Shown piece after piece: positions 45,615 through 54,645 of a stretch of DNA of 64,000 nucleotides (position 1 is the stretch's first letter; every line of letters begins with the position of its first letter). The position numbers were made by a program, and so were the translations under genes. Source of the stretch: Duncaniella dubosii (GTDB lineage: Bacteria > Bacteroidota > Bacteroidia > Bacteroidales > Muribaculaceae); assembly GCF_004803915.1 (NCBI RefSeq), contig NZ_CP039396.1:620001-684000 (forward strand). Direction: 5' to 3'. The notes under the pieces are model-generated. The model did no database searches, was not told the origin of the DNA, and saw only the letters and a program-made list of their open reading frames with translations.

Positions 45615-48173
45615 ATGAAACTGCCAGTAAGCAAAACTAATGCCCCCGTTTGGCGCGACATTACTGTAAAATCTGTGCTTCCCGAGGCATTGAAACCTCT
45701 CGAAACCCTCTCACGCAACCTGTGGTGGGTATGGAACAGCGCAGCCAAAAATCTATTCCGTGATCTTGACGCCGATCTCTGGCGTGCAACAGGCGAAAAC
45801 CCCGTCATGCTTCTTCAGCAGCTCTCCAACGAGCGCCTTGAAGAAATCATGAACGATCCTGAGATGATGGAACGCATCAAAGTGGTGTTTGACATGTTTA
45901 ACGACTACATGTCGAAACCCATGCGCAAGGATATTCCTTCGGTTTCCTATTTCTCAATGGAATATGGCCTCTGCAACTGTCTGAAGATCTATTCCGGCGG
46001 TCTCGGCGTCCTTGCCGGCGACTACATCAAGGAAGCATCCGACAGCTGCGTTGACATGACCGCCATCGGCTTCCTCTACCGCTACGGCTACTTCACCCAG
46101 TCGCTCAGCGTCGACGGACAGCAGATCGCCAACTACGAGCCTCAGAACTTCAACCAGCTCCCCATCGAACAGATGACCGACGGCAACGGCCATCCGATGA
46201 TTCTTGAAGTACCTTTCCCCGGCCGTATCATCTACAGCCACATCTGGCGTGTGAACGTAGGCCGCATGAAGCTCTATCTTCTCGACACCGACTTCGACAT
46301 GAACAGCGAATGGGACCGTCCCATCACCCACCAGCTCTACGGCGGTGACTGGGAAAACCGTATCAAGCAGGAATATCTCCTCGGCATCGGCGGTGTGCTC
46401 GCTCTCAAGAAACTCGGCATCCACAACACCATCTACCACGCAAACGAAGGCCACGCAGCGCTCCTCAACCTCCAGCGTTTAGTCGACTACGTTGAAAAAG
46501 GTCTCGACTTCACAACAGCACTCGAACTCGTGCGCTCGTCAAGCCTCTACACCGTACACACCCCCGTGCCCGCAGGCCACGACTACTTCGACGAAGGTCT
46601 CGCCCACAAATATCTCAACGAATTCCCCGGCCGTCTCGGCATCACTTGGCAGGACCTCATGAACATGGGCCGCGAGAACCCCGACAGCCAGGACCGCTTC
46701 TCAATGAGCGTATTCGCCCTCAACACCTGTCAGGAAGCAAACGGCGTAAGCTGGCTTCACGGAGAGGTTTCAAAGAAAATGTTTGCCGGCGTATGGAAAG
46801 GCTACTCTTGGGAAGAAAGCCATGTAGGCTACGTCACCAACGGCGTACACATGCCGACATGGGCTGCCAGCGAATGGAAATCGTTCTACGCTGAAAAACT
46901 CGGCGATCAGGTGTTCAGCCACCAGAGCGACCCCAAGGCATGGGAAGGCATCTTCAAAGTGAAAGACGAAGAAATCTGGAATATGCGCACGACGATGAAG
47001 AACAAATTCATCAACTTCGTCAAGCGTGATTTCAAGGCCAAGTGGCTCGCTAACCAAGGCGATCCATCAGCGGTAATCAAAATCCTCGAACGCATCAACC
47101 CCAACGCACTTATCATAGGTTTCGCACGCCGTTTCGCCACCTACAAGCGCGCTCACCTTCTCTTCACCGACCTCGACCGTCTCGCACGCATCGTAAACAA
47201 CGAGCAGTTCCCCGTACAGTTCATCTTCTCAGGCAAGGCACATCCCGCCGACGGAGCAGGACAGGGACTCATCAAGCGCATCACTGAAATCTCGCGCATG
47301 CCCCAGTTCCAAGGCAAGATTATCTTCCTTGAAGACTACAACATGATTGTTGCAAAACGCCTCGTGACCGGTGTCGACATCTGGCTCAACACCCCGACCC
47401 GTCCTCTCGAAGCGTCAGGCACATCAGGCGAAAAGGCCGAGATGAACGGTGTGCTCAACTTCTCAGTGCTCGACGGATGGTGGTATGAAGGCTACCGTCT
47501 CGACGAAAAGGCCGGCTGGGCTCTCACCGACAAGCGCACATTCACCGATCAGAGCCAGCAGGACAAACTCGACGCAGCGACCATCTACTCGATGCTCGAA
47601 AACGAGATTATCCCCCTCTACTTTGCCAAGAACTCCAAGGGCTATTCTCCCGAATGGATCCAGTATATCAAACGTTCAATCGGCCACATCGCTCCACAAT
47701 ACACAATGCAGCGCATGATCGAAGACTACATCGAGCGTTTCTACGAGCCGGAAGCAAAGCGTTTCGACAAGATCTCAGCCGACAGCTTCAAGCTTGCCAA
47801 GGAAATCGCAGCATGGAAAGAGAAAGTGGCAGCCGCATGGGATGGCGTGAAGGTTCTCGAAGTCAGCACAGACCGCGACCTCTCGCAGCACACCAACAGC
47901 GGTGAGGCATTCACGACAACCATCAAGATTGATGCCAACGGTCTTGCCGACGACCTCGCTCTTGAGCTTGTCATCGACAAAGTTCATGACAATCAGGAAA
48001 GCCGCGTAGGAAGCGTGCCGTTCAAGGTGGTTTCAAAGGATGGCAACATCGTCACCTTCCAGCTTGCCGACAAGCTCCGCGATCCGGGCGTGTTCCGCTA
48101 CAGCTACCGTCTCTATCCCAGCAACCCCGAACTCCCCCACCGTCAGGACTTCGCATTCGTACGCTGGATCTAA
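45615..48173 (+). CDS. glgP: Alpha-glucan phosphorylase, GT35
   Basis: The 852-residue PLP enzyme releases glucose-1-phosphate from glycogen or maltodextrin. It begins LSRNLWWVWNSAAKNLFRDL, the start of the short alpha-glucan phosphorylase type, and carries a CLKIYSGGLGVLAGD block at about residues 120-135. The PLP-lysine region reads EASGTSGEKAEMNGVLNFSV rather than the GTSGMKAAMNG of E. coli-type enzymes, and the PLP Lys itself is present. There is no separate long N-terminal regulatory domain. It shares an operon with the GT3 synthase (58-base gap) and ends before a clear terminator. Confidence 0.94.
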   Translation: MKLPVSKTNAPVWRDITVKSVLPEALKPLETLSRNLWWVWNSAAKNLFRDLDADLWRATGENPVMLLQQLSNERLEEIMNDPEMMERIKVVFDMFNDYMSKPMRKDIPSVSYFSMEYGLCNCLKIYSGGLGVLAGDYIKEASDSCVDMTAIGFLYRYGYFTQSLSVDGQQIANYEPQNFNQLPIEQMTDGNGHPMILEVPFPGRIIYSHIWRVNVGRMKLYLLDTDFDMNSEWDRPITHQLYGGDWENRIKQEYLLGIGGVLALKKLGIHNTIYHANEGHAALLNLQRLVDYVEKGLDFTTALELVRSSSLYTVHTPVPAGHDYFDEGLAHKYLNEFPGRLGITWQDLMNMGRENPDSQDRFSMSVFALNTCQEANGVSWLHGEVSKKMFAGVWKGYSWEESHVGYVTNGVHMPTWAASEWKSFYAEKLGDQVFSHQSDPKAWEGIFKVKDEEIWNMRTTMKNKFINFVKRDFKAKWLANQGDPSAVIKILERINPNALIIGFARRFATYKRAHLLFTDLDRLARIVNNEQFPVQFIFSGKAHPADGAGQGLIKRITEISRMPQFQGKIIFLEDYNMIVAKRLVTGVDIWLNTPTRPLEASGTSGEKAEMNGVLNFSVLDGWWYEGYRLDEKAGWALTDKRTFTDQSQQDKLDAATIYSMLENEIIPLYFAKNSKGYSPEWIQYIKRSIGHIAPQYTMQRMIEDYIERFYEPEAKRFDKISADSFKLAKEIAAWKEKVAAAWDGVKVLEVSTDRDLSQHTNSGEAFTTTIKIDANGLADDLALELVIDKVHDNQESRVGSVPFKVVSKDGNIVTFQLADKLRDPGVFRYSYRLYPSNPELPHRQDFAFVRWI

Positions 48174-48202
48174 TCGACCGATACAATAGTTAAAAACGAT
48201 AT

Positions 48203-48247
48203 TATCCGCCTGATTCCCGACAAAGGAGTCAGGCGGATATTATTTTT
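48203..48247 (+). terminator. Terminator of the glycogen operon
   Basis: Arms 48204-48217 (ATCCGCCTGATTCC) and 48225-48238 are complementary with one G-T pair, with a 7-base loop, followed by a T-rich run on the plus strand. The remaining bases up to 48435 are AT-rich and hold nothing else I can support. Confidence 0.82.
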
Positions 48248-48435
48248 GAAGGCTGTTTAACAAATATTGAATATAATGGCAAAATATGCTCAATAACATA
48301 TAAAATTTGAAAACTATACTTAATATGACATGTTATTGTAGTATATACGCCGCCACTCCGAGCAACATGACAGAGCCCTACGGCAGAACAATCTTGATAA
48401 AAATAAAATCTTTAACTTCCTAATCAAATTCTCAC

Positions 48436-49263
48436 ATGGAGAAGCGACTCGTTTCAACACTACGCAACGCCACATGCGCACTATTCTTTGCCGTTGCCAC
48501 CACTCTCTCGTTTGCACAGGATGCCACTCCTGCAAAGAAAATCAAAGACCATCGCACCAACCCTGAGGTTTTCTTCCTTCAGGAAGGTGATGTCCCCAAC
48601 AGTTATCTGCTGCTACCTCCTCCCCCTGACGGTGCTTCAATCACATTCCTTAACGATCAAGCCCGCTATACATGGGGCAAGACCATGCGTAACACCCCGC
48701 GAGGCGACCAAGCTGTCACCGATGCCCGGGTCGAAGGCAACGGAGTGCCTGAAGCTTTTTCAGAAGCATTCGGTGTAGAGATTGACGAGAACACTCCCGA
48801 AATCCTCAAACTTGTGGTCGGAATGCGCGAAGACGCAGGCGACCTCGGCACCCGCGAGGCAAAGAACTACTACAACCGCCAGCGACCGTTCTCATTTTAT
48901 TCGGAAGATACCTGTAACCCCGAACAGCAGGAGGAACTTTCTACCAACGGATCATATCCTTCAGGCCACACATCCATCGGCTGGGCGACAGCGCTGGTTC
49001 TTGCCGAAATCAACCCTGAGCGCCAGAACGAAATCCTCAAACGCGGATATGAGATGGGCGAAAGCCGCGTCATCTGCGGTTACCATTTCCAGAGCGATGT
49101 CGATGCCGGACGTATCACAGGAGCTGTCACCGTCGCACGCCTCCATGCTGACCCGGCTTTCCAGACTCAGCTCGAAAAAGCCAAAGCCGAATTCAAGAAG
49201 CTGAAAAAGCAAGGTAAAGTCGCAAAAGGCACACCAGTCCCGACCAAAACCACAACGGACTGA
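48436..49263 (+). CDS. Class A nonspecific acid phosphatase, PAP2 fold
   Basis: The 275-residue secreted enzyme has a signal peptide (about residues 1-30, ending LSFAQ). The PAP2 active site is complete: [27 protein letters not shown] (P-S-G-H) and [17 protein letters not shown] (S-R-x6-H-x3-D), which supply the three motifs of class A (PhoN/PhoC-like) phosphatases. It should remove phosphate from a wide range of organic esters in the periplasm. A phosphate-selective porin gene follows 126 bases later, so the two may serve phosphate scavenging; that is inference. A lysine-rich C-terminus is unusual but not informative. Confidence 0.9.
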   Translation: MEKRLVSTLRNATCALFFAVATTLSFAQDATPAKKIKDHRTNPEVFFLQEGDVPNSYLLLPPPPDGASITFLNDQARYTWGKTMRNTPRGDQAVTDARVEGNGVPEAFSEAFGVEIDENTPEILKLVVGMREDAGDLGTREAKNYYNRQRPFSFYSEDTCNPEQQEELSTNGSYPSGHTSIGWATALVLAEINPERQNEILKRGYEMGESRVICGYHFQSDVDAGRITGAVTVARLHADPAFQTQLEKAKAEFKKLKKQGKVAKGTPVPTKTTTD

Positions 49264-49389
49264 CCGACCTGAAAAACGAATAATGTAAAAACACATCCGC
49301 TCTTTCCTCACATCACAACAACTCTATCCTTTTTTACCAGACTTTCATCTTTGTTTTTAACTACTGAAAGACACAAACACACGACTATT

Positions 49390-50559
49390 ATGAAAAAGAT
49401 TATATTTGCTCTTGTGACAGCTACAGCATGCGCTCTCCCGTCAATGGCCGAAGACGAAGCCCCGAAACTTTCAGTCAAGCCTACCGGCCGAATCCTAATG
49501 GACGGTGCAGTCTACATGGGAGGCAACGGAGACATCAAGAATGACGAAGAGGACACAAAATTTGTCGACGGCGTAGCTATTCCCGACCTACGTCTCGGTG
49601 TCAAGGCGAGCTATGGCAAATGGAAAGCAAAAATAGATGTCGGTTTCGGCTATGGTAAAGTAGGTCTGAAGGACACATATCTCGAATATGATTTCAATCC
49701 GGCCAATCTCATCCGCGTAGGTTACTTCGTCCCGCAATGGGGACTGAACTCAGAGACGAGCTCGTCAATGAAGCAGACTTATGAGGAACCTACATCCAAT
49801 GAATTCTTTTATGCCAATCCCCGTCTGCTCGCCGCAATGTGGGTCTATGACAAAGACCAGTTCTTTGCAGGAACTTCAGTATTCTCGGAAGCAGCAGCAA
49901 TGACACAGAATGCCACTGCTATGGGCAAACAAGGCTGGGGCGCACAGACTCGTCTCGTATGGCGACCGATGCACAGCGACGGCGATGTGTTGCAGATAGG
50001 TTCATCCTTCAACTATTCGTCACCGACAGCCTTTGACCATACAGGTTTCGAATACAGCGCCAATTTCCCGAGCCGAGTTTCAAAAGTGCCCGTACTCTCT
50101 GCCGGCATCGACCATGCGCGCGGACTCTTCAAGATGACACCCGAACTACTCCTTATAAAAAGTAATTTCGCTCTTGAAGCCCAGTACTACTACATGAACG
50201 TAGCACGCAAGGACGGTTTCAGAAACTACACCGCACAGGGTGCCTACGGTATGATACGAACACTGCTCATCGGATCGCAATATACCTATTCACACGCCGA
50301 TGCCGGTGTCGCCACTCCGGCCAAAGGCTCACTTGAATTCGTGTTGGGCTACAACTACACAAACGCGTCTGATTCCAAGGCCGGAATCAAGGGAGGTATC
50401 ATGAACGACATCAACTGCACGTTCAACTACTACATCAACTCATGGATGCTCGCCCGTCTGCGCTATTCCTACAGCACGGTCCGCAACAGAGACGTTGAAA
50501 ACCTGCTCCCAAAACGCCACGTAAACATTCTTGAAGCCCGTCTTCAGATTATATTCTAA
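49390..50559 (+). CDS. OprO/OprP-like phosphate-selective porin
   Basis: The 389-residue outer-membrane protein has a signal peptide (about residues 1-20, ending PSMAE) and an outer-membrane barrel of the OprO/OprP family: PDLRLGVKASYGKWKAKIDV early, KDTYLEYDFNPANLIRVGYF, and the C-terminal aromatic end LQIIF. I chose ATG at 49390 (MKKIIFALVTATACALPS) over an upstream frame start at 49351, because it opens on the signal sequence. Strict phosphate selectivity cannot be deduced here; Bacteroidota often use this family for other anions. Neighbour to an acid phosphatase. Confidence 0.83.
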   Translation: MKKIIFALVTATACALPSMAEDEAPKLSVKPTGRILMDGAVYMGGNGDIKNDEEDTKFVDGVAIPDLRLGVKASYGKWKAKIDVGFGYGKVGLKDTYLEYDFNPANLIRVGYFVPQWGLNSETSSSMKQTYEEPTSNEFFYANPRLLAAMWVYDKDQFFAGTSVFSEAAAMTQNATAMGKQGWGAQTRLVWRPMHSDGDVLQIGSSFNYSSPTAFDHTGFEYSANFPSRVSKVPVLSAGIDHARGLFKMTPELLLIKSNFALEAQYYYMNVARKDGFRNYTAQGAYGMIRTLLIGSQYTYSHADAGVATPAKGSLEFVLGYNYTNASDSKAGIKGGIMNDINCTFNYYINSWMLARLRYSYSTVRNRDVENLLPKRHVNILEARLQIIF

Positions 50560-50586
50560 GAGCCTCCAAACCTCTCACGGACCTCA

Positions 50587-50630
50587 GAAACGATAAAGAG
50601 TTGCAGACGTCTGCAACTCTTTATCGTTTC
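50587..50630. terminator. Perfect palindrome, terminator-like, between porin and cysteine desulfidase
   Basis: Two 22-base halves (50587-50608 and 50609-50630, beginning GAAACGATAAAGAGTTGCAG) are exact complements with no spacer bases. As RNA this folds into a hairpin with a tight loop formed by central bases. It is placed between convergent genes and is followed by T-rich bases on the plus side. Confidence 0.85.
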
Positions 50631-50646
50631 TCCTTATATATCCCTG

Positions 50647-51929
50647 TCACTTAGAAGTCATGATCTGCAGCACAAGGCGGTCGGTCTCGTTCATGGCCTC
50701 ACGCCCGATAGAGGTCAGATTGTGGATGGTCGCATCGACATCCTCGCTGATTATACCTTCGGCTGACGACACACACTTTCCGTTCATGGCAAGCATGGCC
50801 GACATCATGGCTGTCGACACTCCTGACGAAATCTTAAGCGCGCACGACGGTTTCGCTCCGTCGCAGATCATACCTGTAAGATTCGCAACCATGTTCTTGA
50901 CTGCCGAGCAGACCTCACTGAAACCTCCCCCCATCAGATAGACGATGGCCGCCGATGCACCTGTAGAGGCTACAACACATCCGCAGAGCGCCGACAGACG
51001 TCCAAGACTCTGCTTGATGTAGATGCTCGTGAGATGACTAAGGATGAGCGCACGGATGGTCTGCTCCTCTCCGGCCTCCATATCGGCGGCAAAGCTGACC
51101 ACAGGCATAGTTGCAGTGATGCCCTGATTGCCGCTTCCTGAGTTTGACATCACAGCAACCGGTGCGCCACCCATGCGTGCATCGCAGGCGGCAGACGTGT
51201 ATGAAATCATGTGTTCGACCGGTGTATCACCGTAATATTTCAGTCCGTAGTTGCGTATGGTAGCGCCGAGCGAATGCCCGTAATCGCCGGAAAGCGCAGT
51301 TTCAGCCGCGGCCAAGTTCAGCCGTTTCGCTTCAAGGATGAATGAAATCTCGTCGACCGGCGTCTCTGTTGCAAATTCATAGACGGTAGCGAGATCAAGA
51401 GCGACATCATCGGTGCTTTCGGCGGCATCGCCTGTGGCATCTTCGCAGAGAAGGGTCTCACCGTTCTTCTGAAGAAGAATGAAATGGGTGTGTTCACACG
51501 AAATCACCGCTCTCGCCTTGTTTCCGTCATCGTCAGAAACTGTCACATCGACGTGGAGCTTCGAGGGGGCTGTTTCATCATGTGAAATCGAAATACGCCC
51601 TTCGGAAATATAGCGTGTGCCCGTCTCGACAGCCTCGGGTGTTACATCCTTCAGCACTTCAAGGCCATATTCCGACTTCCCGACGAGAGCGCCGAGCGCC
51701 ATTGCGATGGGTAGTCCGATCATCCCTGTCCCGGGATTCCCACTCCCATTGCATTTTTCAACATGTTACCGCTCAGAGCCACCTCTATGCGTGCAGGAAG
51801 CACACCGAGAAGCTCAGAGGCCTTAGCCACACAAAGAGCCACCGCAACAGGTTCGGTACAGCCTATGGCCGGCACAACTTCGCTATTGATAAGCGCGATA
51901 ATCTTCTCTCTTTTTGATTCACTTACCAT
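50647..51929 (-). CDS. cyuA: L-cysteine desulfidase family (UPF0597/CyuA), single frameshift
   Basis: The protein should belong to the iron-sulfur L-cysteine desulfidase/UPF0597 family, which breaks cysteine to pyruvate, ammonia and sulfide. The N-terminal piece (MVSESKREKIIALINSEVVP, AIGCTEPVAVAL) runs to GVGIPGQG and stops; the next frame continues MIGLPIAMALGALVGKSEYG. One missing A near 51729 (T on the plus strand) would give GIPGTGMIGLP, the family sequence. The repaired length, 427 residues, is normal. Cysteines in GCTEP, CGCVVAST and MICDGAKPSCAL fit the cluster ligands. A TACCTTTG -7 box precedes it. Sequence error is likely. Confidence 0.85.
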
Positions 51930-51980
51930 ATCTTCTGTGAATATTAGATGTATCGGTATTTAAAATTAAGGTTACCTCGG

Positions 51981-51988
51981 CAAAGGTA
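51981..51988 (-). promoter_or_regulatory. -7 promoter box for the cysteine desulfidase gene
   Basis: The minus strand reads TACCTTTG, matching TAnnTTTG, about 55 bases before the gene start. A CTTG lies 20 bases further upstream and may act as -33. Confidence 0.55.
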
Positions 51989-52053
51989 CGCCATTTACAT
52001 CACCGAAACAAGCAAACAGGATTAATTTAAAAGCATGGTTATTTACAAAAACG

Positions 52054-52141
52054 TAAATTTGCACAGGAGTGTAACACTTTGCCGTAACACAGACAAAAGT
52101 CAGGGGAGGACACTGCAAGCAGCATCCTCCCCCTGTTTTTT
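52054..52141 (+). ncRNA. Candidate small RNA: plus-strand promoter box followed by terminator
   Basis: TAAATTTG (52054-52061) reads as a plus-strand -7 box, and a terminator-like hairpin follows (arms 52101-52110 and 52125-52135 with one bulged C, and an inner CTGC/GCAG stem), then TTTTTTC. A transcript of about 75 nt would fit, between two genes both on the minus strand. There is no good -33 element, and the hairpin could instead serve era read from the other strand. Tentative. Confidence 0.3.
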
Positions 52142-52162
52142 CTGGAGCGGTTTCCGGCCTTT

Positions 52163-53047
52163 TTATTCCATATAGCCAAACGACCGCAGTTTGTTCTCGC
52201 GGTTACGCCAATTCGGCTCGACTTTTACAAACAGCTCAAGGAACACGCTCTTGTCAAAGAATTTTTCAATATCCTTGCGTGCCTCCATGCCGACTTTTTT
52301 GATTTTGCTTCCCTGATGGCCGATGATGATACCCTTCTGGGAATCTCTCTCGACATAGATGACGGCCATAATGTGGATTGACTTATCTTTTTCCTCGAAT
52401 TTCTCTACTATGACTTCCACCGAATAGGGAATCTCTTTCTCATAAAGAGTCAGAATCTTCTCACGGATTATTTCAGTGACAAAGAAACGGGCAGGCTTGT
52501 CGGTCAGGGCATCCTTGCCGAAATAAGGTGCGGACACAGGAAGAAGCTCCACTATGCGTTTGAGAAGATTGTCGGTATTGAAACCCTCCTTGGCTGAAAT
52601 TGGGAAGACCTCGGCATTAGGCAGAATGCCGCGCCAGCGTTCGGTGAGATCTTCGAGTTCCTTCTGTTCCTTTACGAGGTCAATCTTGTTGATGACGAGG
52701 AGCACCGGTATCTTTTCTTTGGCAACCTTCGCGAGAAAGTCGGCATTTTTCGAGGGGTCTTCAACCACATCGGTGACATAGATAAGCACATCTGCATCCA
52801 CCAAAGCACCCTCGCTGAAATTCAGCATGCTTTCCTGAAGCTTGTATTTGGGCTGAAGGACACCGGGAGTGTCGGAAAACACAATCTGATAGTCGGGCGT
52901 GTTGACAATACCCATTATGCGGTGGCGTGTAGTCTGGGCTTTGGAAGTTATGATGCTTATGCGTTCGCCTACGAGGTCGTTCATTAGAGTCGACTTTCCG
53001 ACATTCGGATTACCGACAATATTGACAAATCCTGCTTTATGTTCCAT
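52163..53047 (-). CDS. era: GTPase Era
   Basis: The 294-residue GTPase binds 16S rRNA and helps 30S maturation. G1 is GNPNVGKST at residues 12-20, with TSKAQTTRHRIMGI, DTPGV (G3) and NKID (G4). The C-terminal KH domain has the characteristic GIIIGHQGSKIKKVGMEARK. I chose ATG at 53047 (MEHKAGFVNIVG), since a longer frame starting at 53110 adds a non-conserved, AT-rich stretch. It follows fabH on the minus strand, 155 bases after its stop. Length is normal. Confidence 0.96.
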   Translation of the reverse strand: MEHKAGFVNIVGNPNVGKSTLMNDLVGERISIITSKAQTTRHRIMGIVNTPDYQIVFSDTPGVLQPKYKLQESMLNFSEGALVDADVLIYVTDVVEDPSKNADFLAKVAKEKIPVLLVINKIDLVKEQKELEDLTERWRGILPNAEVFPISAKEGFNTDNLLKRIVELLPVSAPYFGKDALTDKPARFFVTEIIREKILTLYEKEIPYSVEVIVEKFEEKDKSIHIMAVIYVERDSQKGIIIGHQGSKIKKVGMEARKDIEKFFDKSVFLELFVKVEPNWRNRENKLRSFGYME

Positions 53048-53202
53048 ATCGCTGATTTTTCTGTTTTGATGATTATAATTATTGACTATAATTATAAACA
53101 AAAATAGCACCTGAAAAGATGCTATTTCCGTTTAAAATTACAGAGAGTGCCTTTTCCGTCGTCATGACGTCAAGCCACATTTCAATGATGTCAGGGTTCT
53201 GA

Positions 53203-54186
53203 TCAGAGATCCCAGATAATGTACATAGCGCCCCATGTGAAGCCTGCGCCGAAGGCGGTAAGGATGATTTTGTCACCCTTCTTCAGACGGTCCTGATATT
53301 CATCAAGACAGAGGGGAACGGAAGCAGCCGAGGTGTTTCCGTATTTCTCGATATTCACAAGCACCTTGTCATTGTCGATGCCAAGGCGTGAACCTACGGC
53401 TTCGATGATACGGAGATTGGCCTGATGTGAAACAAACCAGTCGATATTGTCAACGGTGAGACCGTTGCGGTTCATCACTTCAAGCGATGATTCAAGCATG
53501 TCGGTCACAGCGTTCTTGTAGACATTGCGACCGTCCTGAATTACGAAATGCTGCTGTGCGTCGACTGTCTCGTGAGAAGCGGGAAGCACAGAGCCGCCGG
53601 CGGGCATCCAGAGATGTTCGAGACCCTCGCCGTCAACGTGGAACACTCCGTCCATCACACCGACATTCTCTTCGGTCGGTTCGAGGAGCATCGCACCGGC
53701 ACCGTCGCCGAAGAGCGGACATGTAGCGCGATCCTGATAGTTGGTCATCGACGACATCTTTTCAGCCGCAACAACAACCACCTTCTTGCGAAGACCTGAA
53801 CGGACATAAGCCGAACCGTCCTCAAGCGCAACAAGAAATCCGGCGCATGCAGCCTGCACGTCGTAGGCGTAGGCATTCTTGAGGCCAAGCTGGTGGGCGA
53901 TTACCGAACCGGTCGACGGGAAGCGGTAGTCGGGATTGGAAGTGGCGCAAATGAGAAGGTCAACTTCCTCAGGCTTTGTTCTGGTGCGTTCGAGGAGTTT
54001 CTCGACAGCCTTGATACCGAGATATGACGAACCTTTGCCGGGTTCGCGAAGGATTCGACGTTCCTTGATGCCTACACGGGTGGTAATCCACTCGTCGTTC
54101 GTGTCGACCATCTTCGACAGCATTTCGTTGTCGAGGATATCGTCAGGCGCATAGGAAGCTAATCCTGAAATTCGTGCATGGAGCAT
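53203..54186 (-). CDS. fabH: Beta-ketoacyl-ACP synthase III
   Basis: The 327-residue enzyme starts fatty acid synthesis by condensing acetyl-CoA or a branched acyl-CoA with malonyl-ACP. The catalytic triad is Cys114 (VQAACAGF), His254 (SHQAN) and Asn284 (GNTSA). The N-terminal TNDEWITTRVGIKERR and GDGAGAMLLEP are typical. It lies 188 bases after rpmF in a conserved order with yceD and era. No plsX is present between rpmF and fabH here, in contrast to many other bacteria. Confidence 0.96.
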   Translation of the reverse strand: MLHARISGLASYAPDDILDNEMLSKMVDTNDEWITTRVGIKERRILREPGKGSSYLGIKAVEKLLERTRTKPEEVDLLICATSNPDYRFPSTGSVIAHQLGLKNAYAYDVQAACAGFLVALEDGSAYVRSGLRKKVVVVAAEKMSSMTNYQDRATCPLFGDGAGAMLLEPTEENVGVMDGVFHVDGEGLEHLWMPAGGSVLPASHETVDAQQHFVIQDGRNVYKNAVTDMLESSLEVMNRNGLTVDNIDWFVSHQANLRIIEAVGSRLGIDNDKVLVNIEKYGNTSAASVPLCLDEYQDRLKKGDKIILTAFGAGFTWGAMYIIWDL

Positions 54187-54374
54187 AACTAAATTTCGAT
54201 TTAAAGTTAGCGGAGGTCAGCTGACGTCACTTTATCATGTAATACTAATATAAACCATGCGCGAGTCTGACCGACCCGCGGATGGTTGATATTTTCTGAA
54301 CACTCCGTTCAATAAGTTCATCCCGCAAGTCTGCCTGAGCCGCGCGAGATTCATTGCGTAAAAGCCGGCTTGGC

Positions 54375-54560
54375 TTAGACAGCTGCTGTCTTTTCGATGG
54401 CGATGTGTCCGCGATAGTAACCGCATTCACCGCATACGGTGTGATACAGATGCCATGAACCGCAGTTGGGGCAGAGGGCGAGTGTGGGGACTACAGCCTT
54501 GTCATGTGTACGACGCTTTGCTGTACGGGTCTTTGATTGCTTGCGTTTAGGATGTGCCAT
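54375..54560 (-). CDS. rpmF: 50S ribosomal protein L32
   Basis: The 61-residue ribosomal protein begins MAHPKRKQSKTRTAKRRTHD and carries a zinc ribbon with Cys30, Cys33, Cys43 and Cys46 (CPNC and CGEC). It sits between yceD (85-base gap) and fabH. The size, basic N-terminus and cysteine pattern make this secure. Confidence 0.97.
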   Translation of the reverse strand: MAHPKRKQSKTRTAKRRTHDKAVVPTLALCPNCGSWHLYHTVCGECGYYRGHIAIEKTAAV

Positions 54561-54645
54561 GATTTATTATTATTTTTTGTTTTGCTTGATGAAATGTGAA
54601 AACACGTATATTATCTATTTATCTTGACCGTTCCGGCTGGGCGTT

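Noticed and set aside
50587..50630. Perfect palindrome considered as a phage attachment or inversion site
   Set aside because: There is no integrase or invertase gene nearby and no second copy; its place between convergent genes fits a terminator.
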